Shown piece after piece: positions 44,957 through 56,524 of a stretch of DNA of 64,000 nucleotides; positions within the stretch are counted from its first letter, which is position 1, and each line of letters begins with the position of its first letter. A model generated the notes under the pieces. The model made no database searches. It was not told where the DNA came from and saw nothing but the letters and a program-made list of their open reading frames with translations. The DNA is from Panulirus ornatus (lineage: Eukaryota; Arthropoda; Malacostraca; Decapoda; Palinuridae): positions 24,567,002 through 24,631,001 of the forward strand of contig NC_092226.1 in assembly GCF_036320965.1 (NCBI RefSeq), given 5' to 3'. The translations under genes were made by a program, and so were the position numbers.

Positions 44957-47900
44957 ATGAACTTCCTCTGAACACATCATGAACTTCCTCTGAACACATC
45001 ATGAACTTCCTCTGAACACATCATGAACTTCCTCTGAACACATCATGAACTTCCTCTGAACACATCATGAACTTCCTCTGAACACATCATGAACTTCCTC
45101 TGAACACATCATGAACTTCCTCTGAACACATCATGAACTTCCTCTGAACACATCATGAACTTCCTCTGAACACATCATGAACTTCCTCTGAACACATCAT
45201 GAACTTCCTCTGAACACATCATGAACTTCCTCTGAACACATCATGAACTTCCTCTGAACACATCATGAACTTCCTCTGAACACATCATGAACTTCCTCTG
45301 AACACATCATGAACTTCCTCTGAACACATCATGAACTTCCTCTGAACACATCATGAACTTCCTCTGAACACATCATGAACTTCCTCTGAACACATCATGA
45401 ACTTCCTCTGAACACATCATGAACTTCCTCTGAACACATCATGAACTTCCTCTGAACACATCATGAACTTCCTCTGAACACATCATGAACTTCCTCTGAA
45501 CACATCATGAACTTCCTCTGAACACATCATGAACTTCCTCTGAACACATCATGAACTTCCTCTGAACACATCATGAACTTCCTCTGAACACATCATGAAC
45601 TTCCTCTGAACACATCATGAACTTCCTCTGAACACATCATGAACTTCCTCTGAACACATCATGAACTTCCTCTGAACACATCATGAACTTCCTCTGAACA
45701 CATCATGAACTTCCTCTGAACACATCATGAACTTCCTCTGAACACATCATGAACTTCCTCTGAACACATCATGAACTTCCTCTGAACACATCATGAACTT
45801 CCTCTGAACACATCATGAACTTCCTCTGAACACATCATGAACTTCCTCTGAACACATCATGAACTTCCTCTGAACACATCATGAACCCCCTCTTAACATA
45901 TCATGAACCCCTCTCTGAACTCATCATGAACCGACTTCTGAACACATCATGAACTTCCTCTGAACACATCATGAACTTCCTCTGAACACATCATGAACTT
46001 CCTCTGAACACATCATGAACTTCCTCTGAACACATCATGAACTTCCTCTGAACACATCATGAACTTCCTCTGAACACATCATGAACTTCCTCTGAACACA
46101 TCATGAACTTCCTCTGAACACATCATGAACTTCCTCTGAACACATCATGAACTTCCTCTGAACACATCATGAACTTCCTCTGAACACATCATGAACTTCC
46201 TCTGAACACATCATGAACTTCCTCTGAACACATCATGAACTTCCTCTGAACACATCATGAACTTCCTCTGAACACATCATGAACTTCCTCTGAACACATC
46301 ATGAACTTCCTCTGAACACATCATGAACTTCCTCTGAACACATCATGAACTTCCTCTGAACACATCATGAACCCCCTCTTAACATATCATGAACCCCTCT
46401 CTGAACTCATCATGAACCGACTTCTGAACACATCATGAACTTCCTCTGAACACATCATGAACTTCCTCTGAACACATCATGAACTTCCTCTGAACACATC
46501 ATGAACTTCCTCTGAACACATCATGAACTTCCTCTGAACACATCATGAACTTCCTCTGAACACATCATGAACTTCCTCTGAACACATCATGAACTTCCTC
46601 TGAACACATCATGAACTTCCTCTGAACACATCATGAACTTCCTCTGAACACATCATGAACTTCCTCTGAACACATCATGAACTTCCTCTGAACACATCAT
46701 GAACTTCCTCTGAACACATCATGAACTTCCTCTGAACACATCATGAACCCCCTCTTAACATATCATGAACCCCTCTCTGAACTCATCATGAACCGACTTC
46801 TGAACACATCATGAACCCCCTCTTAACATATCATGAACCCCTCTCTGAACTCATCATGAACCGACTTCTGAACACATCATGAACTTCCTCTGAACACATC
46901 ATGAACTTCCTCTGAACACATCATGAACTTCCTCTGAACACATCATGAACTTCCTCTGAACACATCATGAACTTCCTCTGAACACATCATGAACTTCCTC
47001 TGAACACATCATGAACTTCCTCTGAACACATCATGAACTTCCTCTGAACACATCATGAACTTCCTCTGAACACATCATGAACTTCCTCTGAACACATCAT
47101 GAACTTCCTCTGAACACATCATGAACTTCCTCTGAACACATCATGAACTTCCTCTGAACACATCATGAACTTCCTCTGAACACATCATGAACCCCCTCTT
47201 AACATATCATGAACCCCTCTCTGAACTCATCATGAACCGACTTCTGAACACATCATGAACTTCCTCTGAACACATCATGAACTTCCTCTGAACACATCAT
47301 GAACTTCCTCTGAACACATCATGAACTTCCTCTGAACACATCATGAACTTCCTCTGAACACATCATGAACTTCCTCTGAACACATCATGAACTTCCTCTG
47401 AACACATCATGAACTTCCTCTGAACACATCATGAACTTCCTCTGAACACATCATGAACTTCCTCTGAACACATCATGAACTTCCTCTGAACACATCATGA
47501 ACTTCCTCTGAACACATCATGAACTTCCTCTGAACACATCATGAACCCCCTCTTAACATATCATGAACCCCTCTCTGAACTCATCATGAACCGACTTCTG
47601 AACACATCATGAACTTCCTCTGAACACATCATGAACTTCCTCTGAACACATCATGAACTTCCTCTGAACACATCATGAACTTCCTCTGAACACATCATGA
47701 ACTTCCTCTGAACACATCATGAACTTCCTCTGAACACATCATGAACTTCCTCTGAACACATCATGAACTTCCTCTGAACACATCATGAACTTCCTCTGAA
47801 CACATCATGAACTTCCTCTGAACACATCATGAACTTCCTCTGAACACATCATGAACTTCCTCTGAACACATCATGAACTTCCTCTGAACACATCATGAAC

Positions 47901-50900
47901 TTCCTCTGAACACATCATGAACTTCCTCTGAACACATCATGAACTTCCTCTGAACACATCATGAACTTCCTCTGAACACATCATGAACTTCCTCTGAACA
48001 CATCATGAACTTCCTCTGAACACATCATGAACTTCCTCTGAACACATCATGAACTTCCTCTGAACACATCATGAACTTCCTCTGAACACATCATGAACTT
48101 CCTCTGAACACATCATGAACTTCCTCTGAACACATCATGAACTTCCTCTGAACACATCATGAACCCCCTCTTAACATATCATGAACCCCTCTCTGAACTC
48201 ATCATGAACCGACTTCTGAACACATCATGAACTTCCTCTGAACACATCATGAACTTCCTCTGAACACATCATGAACTTCCTCTGAACACATCATGAACTT
48301 CCTCTGAACACATCATGAACTTCCTCTGAACACATCATGAACTTCCTCTGAACACATCATGAACTTCCTCTGAACACATCATGAACTTCCTCTGAACACA
48401 TCATGAACTTCCTCTGAACACATCATGAACTTCCTCTGAACACATCATGAACTTCCTCTGAACACATCATGAACTTCCTCTGAACACATCATGAACCCCC
48501 TCTTAACATATCATGAACCCCTCTCTGAACTCATCATGAACCGACTTCTGAACACATCATGAACTTCCTCTGAACACATCATGAACTTCCTCTGAACACA
48601 TCATGAACTTCCTCTGAACACATCATGAACTTCCTCTGAACACATCATGAACTTCCTCTGAACACATCATGAACTTCCTCTGAACACATCATGAACTTCC
48701 TCTGAACACATCATGAACTTCCTCTGAACACATCATGAACTTCCTCTGAACACATCATGAACTTCCTCTGAACACATCATGAACTTCCTCTGAACACATC
48801 ATGAACTTCCTCTGAACACATCATGAACTTCCTCTGAACACATCATGAACTTCCTCTGAACACATCATGAACCCCCTCTTAACATATCATGAACCCCTCT
48901 CTGAACTCATCATGAACCGACTTCTGAACACATCATGAACTTCCTCTGAACACATCATGAACCCCCTCTTAACATATCATGAACCCCTCTCTGAACTCAT
49001 CATGAACCGACTTCTGAACACATCATGAACTTCCTCTGAACACATCATGAACTTCCTCTGAACACATCATGAACTTCCTCTGAACACATCATGAACTTCC
49101 TCTGAACACATCATGAACTTCCTCTGAACACATCATGAACTTCCTCTGAACACATCATGAACTTCCTCTGAACACATCATGAACTTCCTCTGAACACATC
49201 ATGAACTTCCTCTGAACACATCATGAACTTCCTCTGAACACATCATGAACTTCCTCTGAACACATCATGAACTTCCTCTGAACACATCATGAACTTCCTC
49301 TGAACACATCATGAACTTCCTCTGAACACATCATGAACTTCCTCTGAACACATCATGAACTTCCTCTGAACACATCATGAACTTCCTCTGAACACATCAT
49401 GAACTTCCTCTGAACACATCATGAACTTCCTCTGAACACATCATGAACTTCCTCTGAACACATCATGAACTTCCTCTGAACACATCATGAACTTCCTCTG
49501 AACACATCATGAACTTCCTCTGAACACATCATGAACTTCCTCTGAACACATCATGAACTTCCTCTGAACACATCATGAACTTCCTCTGAACACATCATGA
49601 ACTTCCTCTGAACACATCATGAACTTCCTCTGAACACATCATGAACTTCCTCTGAACACATCATGAACTTCCTCTGAACACATCATGAACTTCCTCTGAA
49701 CACATCATGAACTTCCTCTGAACACATCATGAACTTCCTCTGAACACATCATGAACTTCCTCTGAACACATCATGAACTTCCTCTGAACACATCATGAAC
49801 TTCCTCTGAACACATCATGAACTTCCTCTGAACACATCATGAACTTCCTCTGAACACATCATGAACTTCCTCTGAACACATCATGAACTTCCTCTGAACA
49901 CATCATGAACTTCCTCTGAACACATCATGAACTTCCTCTGAACACATCATGAACTTCCTCTGAACACATCATGAACTTCCTCTGAACACATCATGAACTT
50001 CCTCTGAACACATCATGAACTTCCTCTGAACACATCATGAACCCCCTCTTAACATATCATGAACCCCTCTCTGAACTCATCATGAACCGACTTCTGAACA
50101 CATCATGAACTTCCTCTGAACACATCATGAACTTCCTCTGAACACATCATGAACTTCCTCTGAACACATCATGAACCCCCTCTTAACATATCATGAACCC
50201 CTCTCTGAACTCATCATGAACCGACTTCTGAACACATCATGAACTTCCTCTGAACACATCATGAACTTCCTCTGAACACATCATGAACTTCCTCTGAACA
50301 CATCATGAACCCCCTCTTAACATATCATGAACCCCTCTCTGAACTCATCATGAACCGACTTCTGAACACATCATGAACTTCCTCTGAACACATCATGAAC
50401 TTCCTCTGAACACATCATGAACTTCCTCTGAACACATCATGAACCCCCTCTTAACATATCATGAACCCCTCTCTGAACTCATCATGAACCGACTTCTGAA
50501 CACATCATGAACCCCCTCTTAACATATCATGAACCCCTCTCTGAACTCATCATGAACCGACTTCTGAACACATCATGAACTTCCTCTGAACACATCATGA
50601 ACTTCCTCTGAACACATCATGAACTTCCTCTGAACACATCATGAACTTCCTCTGAACACATCATGAACTTCCTCTGAACACATCATGAACTTCCTCTGAA
50701 CACATCATGAACTTCCTCTGAACACATCATGAACTTCCTCTGAACACATCATGAACTTCCTCTGAACACATCATGAACTTCCTCTGAACACATCATGAAC
50801 TTCCTCTGAACACATCATGAACCCCCCTCTTAACATATCATGAACCCCTCTCTGAACTCATCATGAACCGACTTCTGAACACATCATGAACCCCCCTGAA

Positions 50901-50903
50901 CAC
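44957..50903. repeat. 22-bp satellite with 68-bp variant cassettes
   Basis: The basic unit starts ATGAACTTCCTCTG and ends AACACATC, 22 bp, repeated 220 times with no differences seen. Sixteen copies of a 68-bp cassette are interspersed. Each consists of three variant units: ATGAACCCCCTCTTAACATA.. (22 bp), ATGAACCCCTCTCTGAACTC.. (23 bp) and ATGAACCGACTTCTGAACAC.. (23 bp). Cassette starts: 45881, 46367, 46743, 46811, 47187, 47541, 48159, 48491, 48867, 48957, 50037, 50171, 50305, 50439, 50507, 50817 (the last has one extra C). All frames contain stops, so it is non-coding. Degenerate partial units flank it at 44938-44956 and 50886-50903. Confidence 0.99.
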
Positions 50904-51068
50904 AAAATGGTATACGATAGAAATGCTTAATGCATTACGTTCTGCTCGTGTGTATAAGGACTGAGTGTGAGCGAAGATATAAGAAGGGGAGGGGAAAAAA
51001 AGAGCGAGAGAATGAGGTCGACAGTGTTGAGGAGACGGTTTTATGAGCAGTGGTTGATGCTGGCGTCA
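50904..51068. other. Unassigned DNA
   Basis: Right flank of the satellite; nothing recognised. Confidence 0.4.
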
Positions 51069-51076
51069 TTAAGTCA

Positions 51077-51188
51077 TTGAGGGTTTGCGCAGATCAGATA
51101 AGAAATCGTTCTGGGAGAAGTCGGAAATCTGCATAGCCCTTCCGCGGGTGAGAGGTCGTCCCAGTGTTGCCATAACCGAGGGTCGTCT
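51077..51188 (-). CDS. Candidate terminal exon, unknown protein
   Basis: Minus strand: acceptor-like TTTTCCTTTTTTCTGTGAG ends at 51189, then RRPSVMATLGRPLTRGRAMQ, ISDFSQNDFLSDLRKPSMT and a TAA just beyond (near 51071). About 39 codons with mixed composition. No family recognised and no AATAAA seen downstream. A short chance frame behind a chance pyrimidine run is equally possible. Confidence 0.22.
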
Positions 51189-51235
51189 CTCACAGAAAAA
51201 AGGAAAAGTTAATTTCTTGCGCGTTGCGTAGCTCT

Positions 51236-51559
51236 GCATAATGATGATAATTTGTAAACATATAAAAATACTTCCCATTAACTTCTGTCTTGACGGTAGT
51301 ATAATTATGGCCCGAAAAATTCAACACAGTCAAGTAGCGATGCGACTGACGGAACCCCGCTGTTACTTTATGTAGCTACTGGCGAGGAACAGTGGCTCTT
51401 GTGTGCCGCTGCTGGAGTAACGTGGCCTCTATGCTTCAAGTCACCAGTAGGAAGAAATGAAGAAAGATATTCCTTCCCTTCATGAAGGCATGAGACTCGT
51501 GGTAGTATGGTATTTGGCTTCAGTAGATATTCCCGTCGAATACATGTTTAGGTGGGTAC

Positions 51560-51607
<48 letters not shown>

Positions 51608-52850
51608 CCCATATAATCATTCATCGTGAGATATACGACATGATTAACGTTTAAAACAGGCTCCAATGTCTCGAAGAAAAACGGTCAGATATCTAAAAAT
51701 TTGCACACGCCAGACCGCCGTATGATGTCATTATAACTGCAGGATATCACCATGTCTCGCTGCTCTGTTTACACTCTCATCACACAGACTTATGAGCGAA
51801 TGATCGCTGCCTGTGTTTACTTAATTACATGTTTGCACGTGATATGTAAGCAAGTTTATCATGACGTATCAGATTATTAACGACCCCAACTTATTAGTTA
51901 TCCAGCGTAACTTTACTCACTTGTTTGATCTGCATGTGTTAAGTTGCCGGAGCCATACGACTTGAAATAGCTACAGTGAGCATTTGGCCTGTTCCTCTCT
52001 GGTTCTATTTTGATTACTGTAACGTTTGCTGCTGTGAAGACTGCCAACTAGTGATTGGAGCGGCTGGAGAGAACATTGAACTCGGTGCTTCTATTTTAGC
52101 TGTCTTGAGAACGTGAGTTTTATCAGTTACAAATCTTAGTGACGGCTAAGCGCCAACAGACGGCTGGGGTTTCGGTATCAGCTTTCCAAGCGATTCTCGA
52201 GGTCTTCAATGACAGCAGTTTACATCAGCCTCTGGAGGCGGTATTCCAGCTCCTCGTAATATTTCACTGAGGCCTCGCTTCAGTGTCTGGAATCTTGTAG
52301 GTCCTTGTGTACAGTGAATGGAATTCTGTGGCTCCCTGTATACAATGTCTGAAACTTTGTTGTGGACCCCTTTCAATCTCTACAGTGCCTTCACCTGCTC
52401 ACCATTAGTACATCTTTGGAATGCGCTTAGAACTTTTCACACAGGGAGGATGGGTTTGGAAAGTCTCTTAATTACTTCTCGCCTGTGATATCTTACATCA
52501 CAATCGATGATGATATGGACCATTAATCCATTTTTAGTTGTTTGAAGATTTCCTCCCTTTCCTCTTCCTCGATTACTGAAATGTATTCAAGCTTGATTTA
52601 TTGTTACTTAGAATGGATCTGTCCCTAGTATTAAGCACCTAGAATGTTCCGTCTTATCGGTGCTGGGAATGTATCATGCATTCCTCATTAGTGCTTCAAA
52701 TGTATCCACCCTTTCTTACTGGAAGCTGCGACGATCTTAGCCATTTTCATGAAGGTTGTTAGAGTAGCCACCACCTGCAACGTGTTCATGTAAGTGCTCC
52801 TCAGCGTCTCCGGTTGTGCAACTTGATGGGGAATCTCTACAGATGTCTTT
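51236..52850. other. Unassigned DNA with (GT)n at 51560-51604
   Basis: Apart from about 22 GT units nothing is recognised. Confidence 0.5.
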
Positions 52851-52852
52851 CT

Positions 52853-53587
52853 TTATGAATATGAAAGGTAGAGACTCTTAAGGTTTTGCCGATATCCATT
52901 TTTTCTAACCTTCCCTTTGCTCAGCACTTGGTACATGCAGAAACATACTGTCTCCATAAGACCGTAGGAGGTAATCACACGCGATTTGTTGATCACTCGC
53001 AGATGTGCAGTCACGGACGAAGGTCCTGGTACACGATAGAAGTCACGGTACGCATCTGGTCGAAGCTGCACAAGACCCCTCTGCTCCCGTTTGTCGAGAC
53101 AAAGGCCTCGGTACAACTTGGACTTTGTGTGCCCTAATATTTTTTCGCGCGACTGTACAGTCCTTTTGTTTCCCTTTTCTTTGTGCTGCAGAGTAACCCT
53201 TTCTAAATTTGACATAATGGCGATGTGGAAATGAGACACTCCAAGAACGCCTGCTTCAAGTACTATGTCCTTCCTCTTATCACATTTGTTTATCTTGCTC
53301 TCTGTCCTGCCTGTCCGGCAGCACCAAGAAAGTCCCGTGACGTCTTGATAGATGTTTGGAGATGTTGTAGCTGCTGTTCCGTCTTGTTGTGGGAGGAGAA
53401 GATACGTTACTGTTGCAGAAAGTAATCTACGTTGTATACTGATCATAATGCTGGAGGAGAGTAGTTTTCCCCAAAGATCCTTCGTATTGACGGATCCAGT
53501 ACTGGATCCTCCGGTATGATCCACCTCAGCCAGATCGTCCATCCACTCTAACTCCTCCTCATCTTCCTGCTTCCAGATCTTGAACAC
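52853..53587 (-). CDS. Unexplained 244-codon open frame
   Basis: The longest open frame outside simple repeats. It begins MFKIWKQEDEEELEWMDDLA EVDHTGG (acidic N-terminus), has a middle KRKDIVLEAGVLGVSHFHIA and a C-terminal half YRGLCLDKREQRGLVQLRP, YRDFYRVPGPSSVTAHLRVI and SYGLMETVCFCMYQVL. Roughly, an uninterrupted run this long is expected well under once in a window of this size by chance, but stops are sparse here on other frames too. No signal peptide, transmembrane segment or known domain is apparent. It may be a decayed gene, part of an unknown transposon, or chance. Confidence 0.28.
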   Translation of the reverse strand: MFKIWKQEDEEELEWMDDLAEVDHTGGSSTGSVNTKDLWGKLLSSSIMISIQRRLLSATVTYLLLPQQDGTAATTSPNIYQDVTGLSWCCRTGRTESKINKCDKRKDIVLEAGVLGVSHFHIAIMSNLERVTLQHKEKGNKRTVQSREKILGHTKSKLYRGLCLDKREQRGLVQLRPDAYRDFYRVPGPSSVTAHLRVINKSRVITSYGLMETVCFCMYQVLSKGKVRKNGYRQNLKSLYLSYS

Positions 53588-53590
53588 TTC

Positions 53591-54429
53591 TGAAGTGTGG
53601 TATCATCGTATTCATCCCCACCCTCTTTCATCTCACATTTCTTCCTCACCCTTTTCCTTTTTCTTGTCTTTTTAGTCTCAAGATTTCTCAGGACGGAGTC
53701 ATTGAGATGTTGGCTCCGCAGTTCTCGACACTTTCCCCAGATAGAGCGGTGGCGCAACCCTGCTATGCAAATTCGTCGCAGCAGCAGCAACAAAAAAAAA
53801 AAGAGAAATACCTTGCGGTACCATCTGGCAACGATTAGCGGAGTGTAGCATCTCTCAGCTGACCCGCCACCCTCGTCCGTCTCTGCAGCAAGAATCTGCT
53901 CTCATTCGTACGTCCGTAGAATCAAAATCAACAGCCTAGAGCAACTGAATTATCGACCCTACAACCAAAGGACTCTGTGACGCCAGTGGTGTGGCTCTGG
54001 GAGACGCACCACCCTCATCTTGCATGTGGCCCGTCAATAAGTTACGTCAGCCAGCTGACAAATGGTGCAGAGCAAACGATGCCATTTACCGCAGACTTTT
54101 GCTAAATACTCTGTTTACTGTCCACGGGCCGGTGAGGCTGTCATTGACACATGGGGCGGTACGCTGCTCCACAAGTAACCGTAGACGGACTCGCAACTCG
54201 ACCGCAGCTACTCACGTATTAATGGAGGGAAAGGAAGCTGTGTGATTATGTTGATGAAATGCCGGTACTGCTGTAGTATCCCCTGGTCGTCTTGCCTTCC
54301 CTCTTCTGTCTTGCGAGGCTGTGGAGGAGGAGGGAGGAAGAGTGGATAAGGAAGGAGTAGGGGTGAGACATGTGCAGTGTAGTACAGGAGACTGAATACC
54401 AGGAAGAGAGACATGGCCGTTATTCACGT
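53591..54429. other. Unassigned DNA
   Basis: No feature recognised; a short CAGCAGCAGCAAC A-rich patch lies at 53779-53803. Confidence 0.4.
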
Positions 54430-54468
54430 CTATCATGCAACCCTCCCTTCCATTCCTTTTCCTCTCGC

Positions 54469-54544
<76 letters not shown>

Positions 54545-54935
54545 CCCTTCTCCACTCCTTCCCTTCATCCTGCTCATCTTTCATTTTTCCCTATTCTTTT
54601 CCACACCTTTCCTTGTCTCCTTCCACTTCTCCGCCTATTCCTCCCAGCACCTTCATCCTCGTCTTCCTTTTCCTCGTCATTTTTCTCTTCTTTCCTTCCC
54701 CCTAACCCTCTCCTATTCTTCCTCCGTTTCCATATCCTTCTCCTCCTTTTCCACTGCCTTCTTTCCTCTCTTCCTCCTTCTACCTACCCCTTCTTCTTTC
54801 CTTTATTCCTTCTCCTTCCCTTCTACTTTCTTTCCTTTCTTCCTCCTCCTCCTCCCTCTCCTCCTCTTTCCCTTCTTCCTCTCCATTTTTCTCCTATTCT
54901 TTCTTTCATCTCTACCACCTCCTCCTTTCAGAATG
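54430..54935. repeat. 500-bp homopyrimidine-like tract with (CT)n core
   Basis: Plus strand almost entirely C and T, with about 35 exact CT units at 54471-54541. Such mirror-prone pyrimidine tracts can form triplex DNA. The open frames of 111-177 codons here (Ser/Leu/Phe/Pro) are compositional. Confidence 0.92.
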
Positions 54936-55019
54936 AATGTCAGTAACAACTAGAAACACACAGCAAAACAATGCTTACTGCATAAAGCCAACATGTTTCA
55001 CACACACAAATTAGCTATA

Positions 55020-55930
55020 AAACTGATATAATTCTCACTCTGTTCAACTTGGTCAAACCTCATTTGCAATACGCTATTCAGTTCTGTTCACCCAGACTTT
55101 ATCAGAAATGAAGAAAACTAGAATAAACTCAGAGAAAAGCAGCAAAATTAATTCCGTGACTGAAAAATCATCCTTATGAAGAGAGTCTCAGAGTCGTTCC
55201 TAGAAACTGCAATAAAAGTTTCAAAATACTAAATGATTCTGACAGCGAACACGCCAATATTTTCTCCACTTTAGACAGTGATTCCACAACCAGAAATAAG
55301 AATAAGAAGTTAATAACAAGAAGATGTATTGGCAACGTGGGATAAAAGTTGATTTCAGCTGTAGAGTTGAACTTGGTGTAGGTTACAATCAGACGTTGTC
55401 ACTGTCGAGAATATCATTGTCTTTCAGTCGAGGCCAGATGGATACTTCAGTGATATCTATTATCAGTAAATTTACATGTTCCACAGACGTAAGATAGAAA
55501 TTTGACTTTACTGTTTCTAAATTCAATTTTTTCTTCTTGTTTTGAATTTGAAGCTCCTCCCTGAAGAAGCTCATTGCTTGTCAGTGTGGGGAACTTTTCC
55601 AGTTCACACTTTCCTACAGAATTTCTGTGGCAGTATATACTGTGCATGATGCAGCCTTGTAGCTTTTTTTTTACCTGCCAGCTGTCATTGCCGGGGAGAG
55701 TGGTGGGTGGAGAGGTGCCTTCTGCCTTACTATTCCTAGGTCTACCACACATGAGATTATGAACCTCATGACACTATTACTGTCCTCCAGTGATAGCCTT
55801 GTCGAAGGCTGTCAGAAGTTATCTGTCCTGCCCATGCACTCCTACTCATCGCCGTCTCTCTAGCGTCTGTCTGTCTATCAGACAGGAGCCATTCTCGGTC
55901 ATTAAATGACTCTCATAAAAGCCTACGTAT
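55020..55930 (+). pseudogene. CR1-like LINE 3' part
   Basis: Plus frame: LFNLVKPHLQYAIQFCSPRL (55040-) is the family's LVRPHLEYAVQFWSP motif. After a stop come KLIP, LKNHPYEESLRVVPRN, CNKSFKILNDSDSEHANIFS and TLDSDSTTRNKNKKLITRRC, corresponding to the usual RN.PYEERL and TLD.SSTTRNNGKKL segments. The last stop is the TAA near 55343. The region to about 55930 (with GGGAGAGTGGTGGGTGGAGA, and GACAGGAGCCATTCTC near the end) looks like its 3' UTR; that extent is recalled from decapod repeats and less certain. A polymerase-dead fragment lacking the catalytic domain. Confidence 0.8.
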
Positions 55931-56165
55931 CTGTGGCTGGTTCCTGACAACGGGTGTATTTATGGGCGTCATTTTCTTTGACTCATTTTTCCTGCTTGAC
56001 AGTTTCGGCGGCGGGCCGGCTGGTGTGTGTGTGTGGTCATGCAGCGGGTGGCGCATTTCGTGCACTGCAGGTTACCTTTAAGCAAGCGGCCATTGGTGTT
56101 CTCGTGTTTCTGTGTCAAAGTCTTCCTAGAGTGATTGTCGAAGTCAACAGTCGTTGTATTCCGGC
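55931..56165. other. Unassigned DNA
   Basis: No feature recognised. Confidence 0.4.
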
Positions 56166-56360
56166 TTGCCCCTCGTGGTCATACCTCGACCTGCCCCTCG
56201 TGGTCATACTTCGACCTGCCCCTCGTGGTCATACTTCGACCTGCCCCTCGTGGTCATACTTCGACCTGCCCCTCGTGGTCATACTTCGACCTGCCCCTCG
56301 TGGTCATACTTCGACCTGCCCCTCGTGGTCATACTTCGACCTGCTTCTCCTGGTTATAAT
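56166..56360. repeat. 25-bp minisatellite (~7.7 copies)
   Basis: CCTCGTGGTCATACTTCGAC starts at 56171 and every 25 bp to 56321, with a diverged copy at 56346. Almost identical units. Because 25 is not divisible by 3 the translation cycles frames every three units. Confidence 0.97.
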
Positions 56361-56440
56361 GATCAGACCAAAATTGTTGGCCAGAAATACAGACTGTCTA
56401 GAAACGCTGGAATGATCTCCTGTATGCAAGTATTTACATA

Positions 56441-56514
<74 letters not shown>

Positions 56515-56524
56515 ATGTGTGTGT
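56441..56524. repeat. (TA)n followed by (TG)n microsatellite
   Basis: TA to about 56491, then TG to 56524 with one TA interruption. Confidence 0.97.

Noticed and set aside
44957..50903. CRISPR array
   Set aside because: Repeats are directly adjacent with no unique spacers, and the DNA is eukaryotic.
54370..54953. Ser/Leu/Pro-rich frames of 111-177 codons
   Set aside because: Homopyrimidine composition keeps three plus frames open at once.
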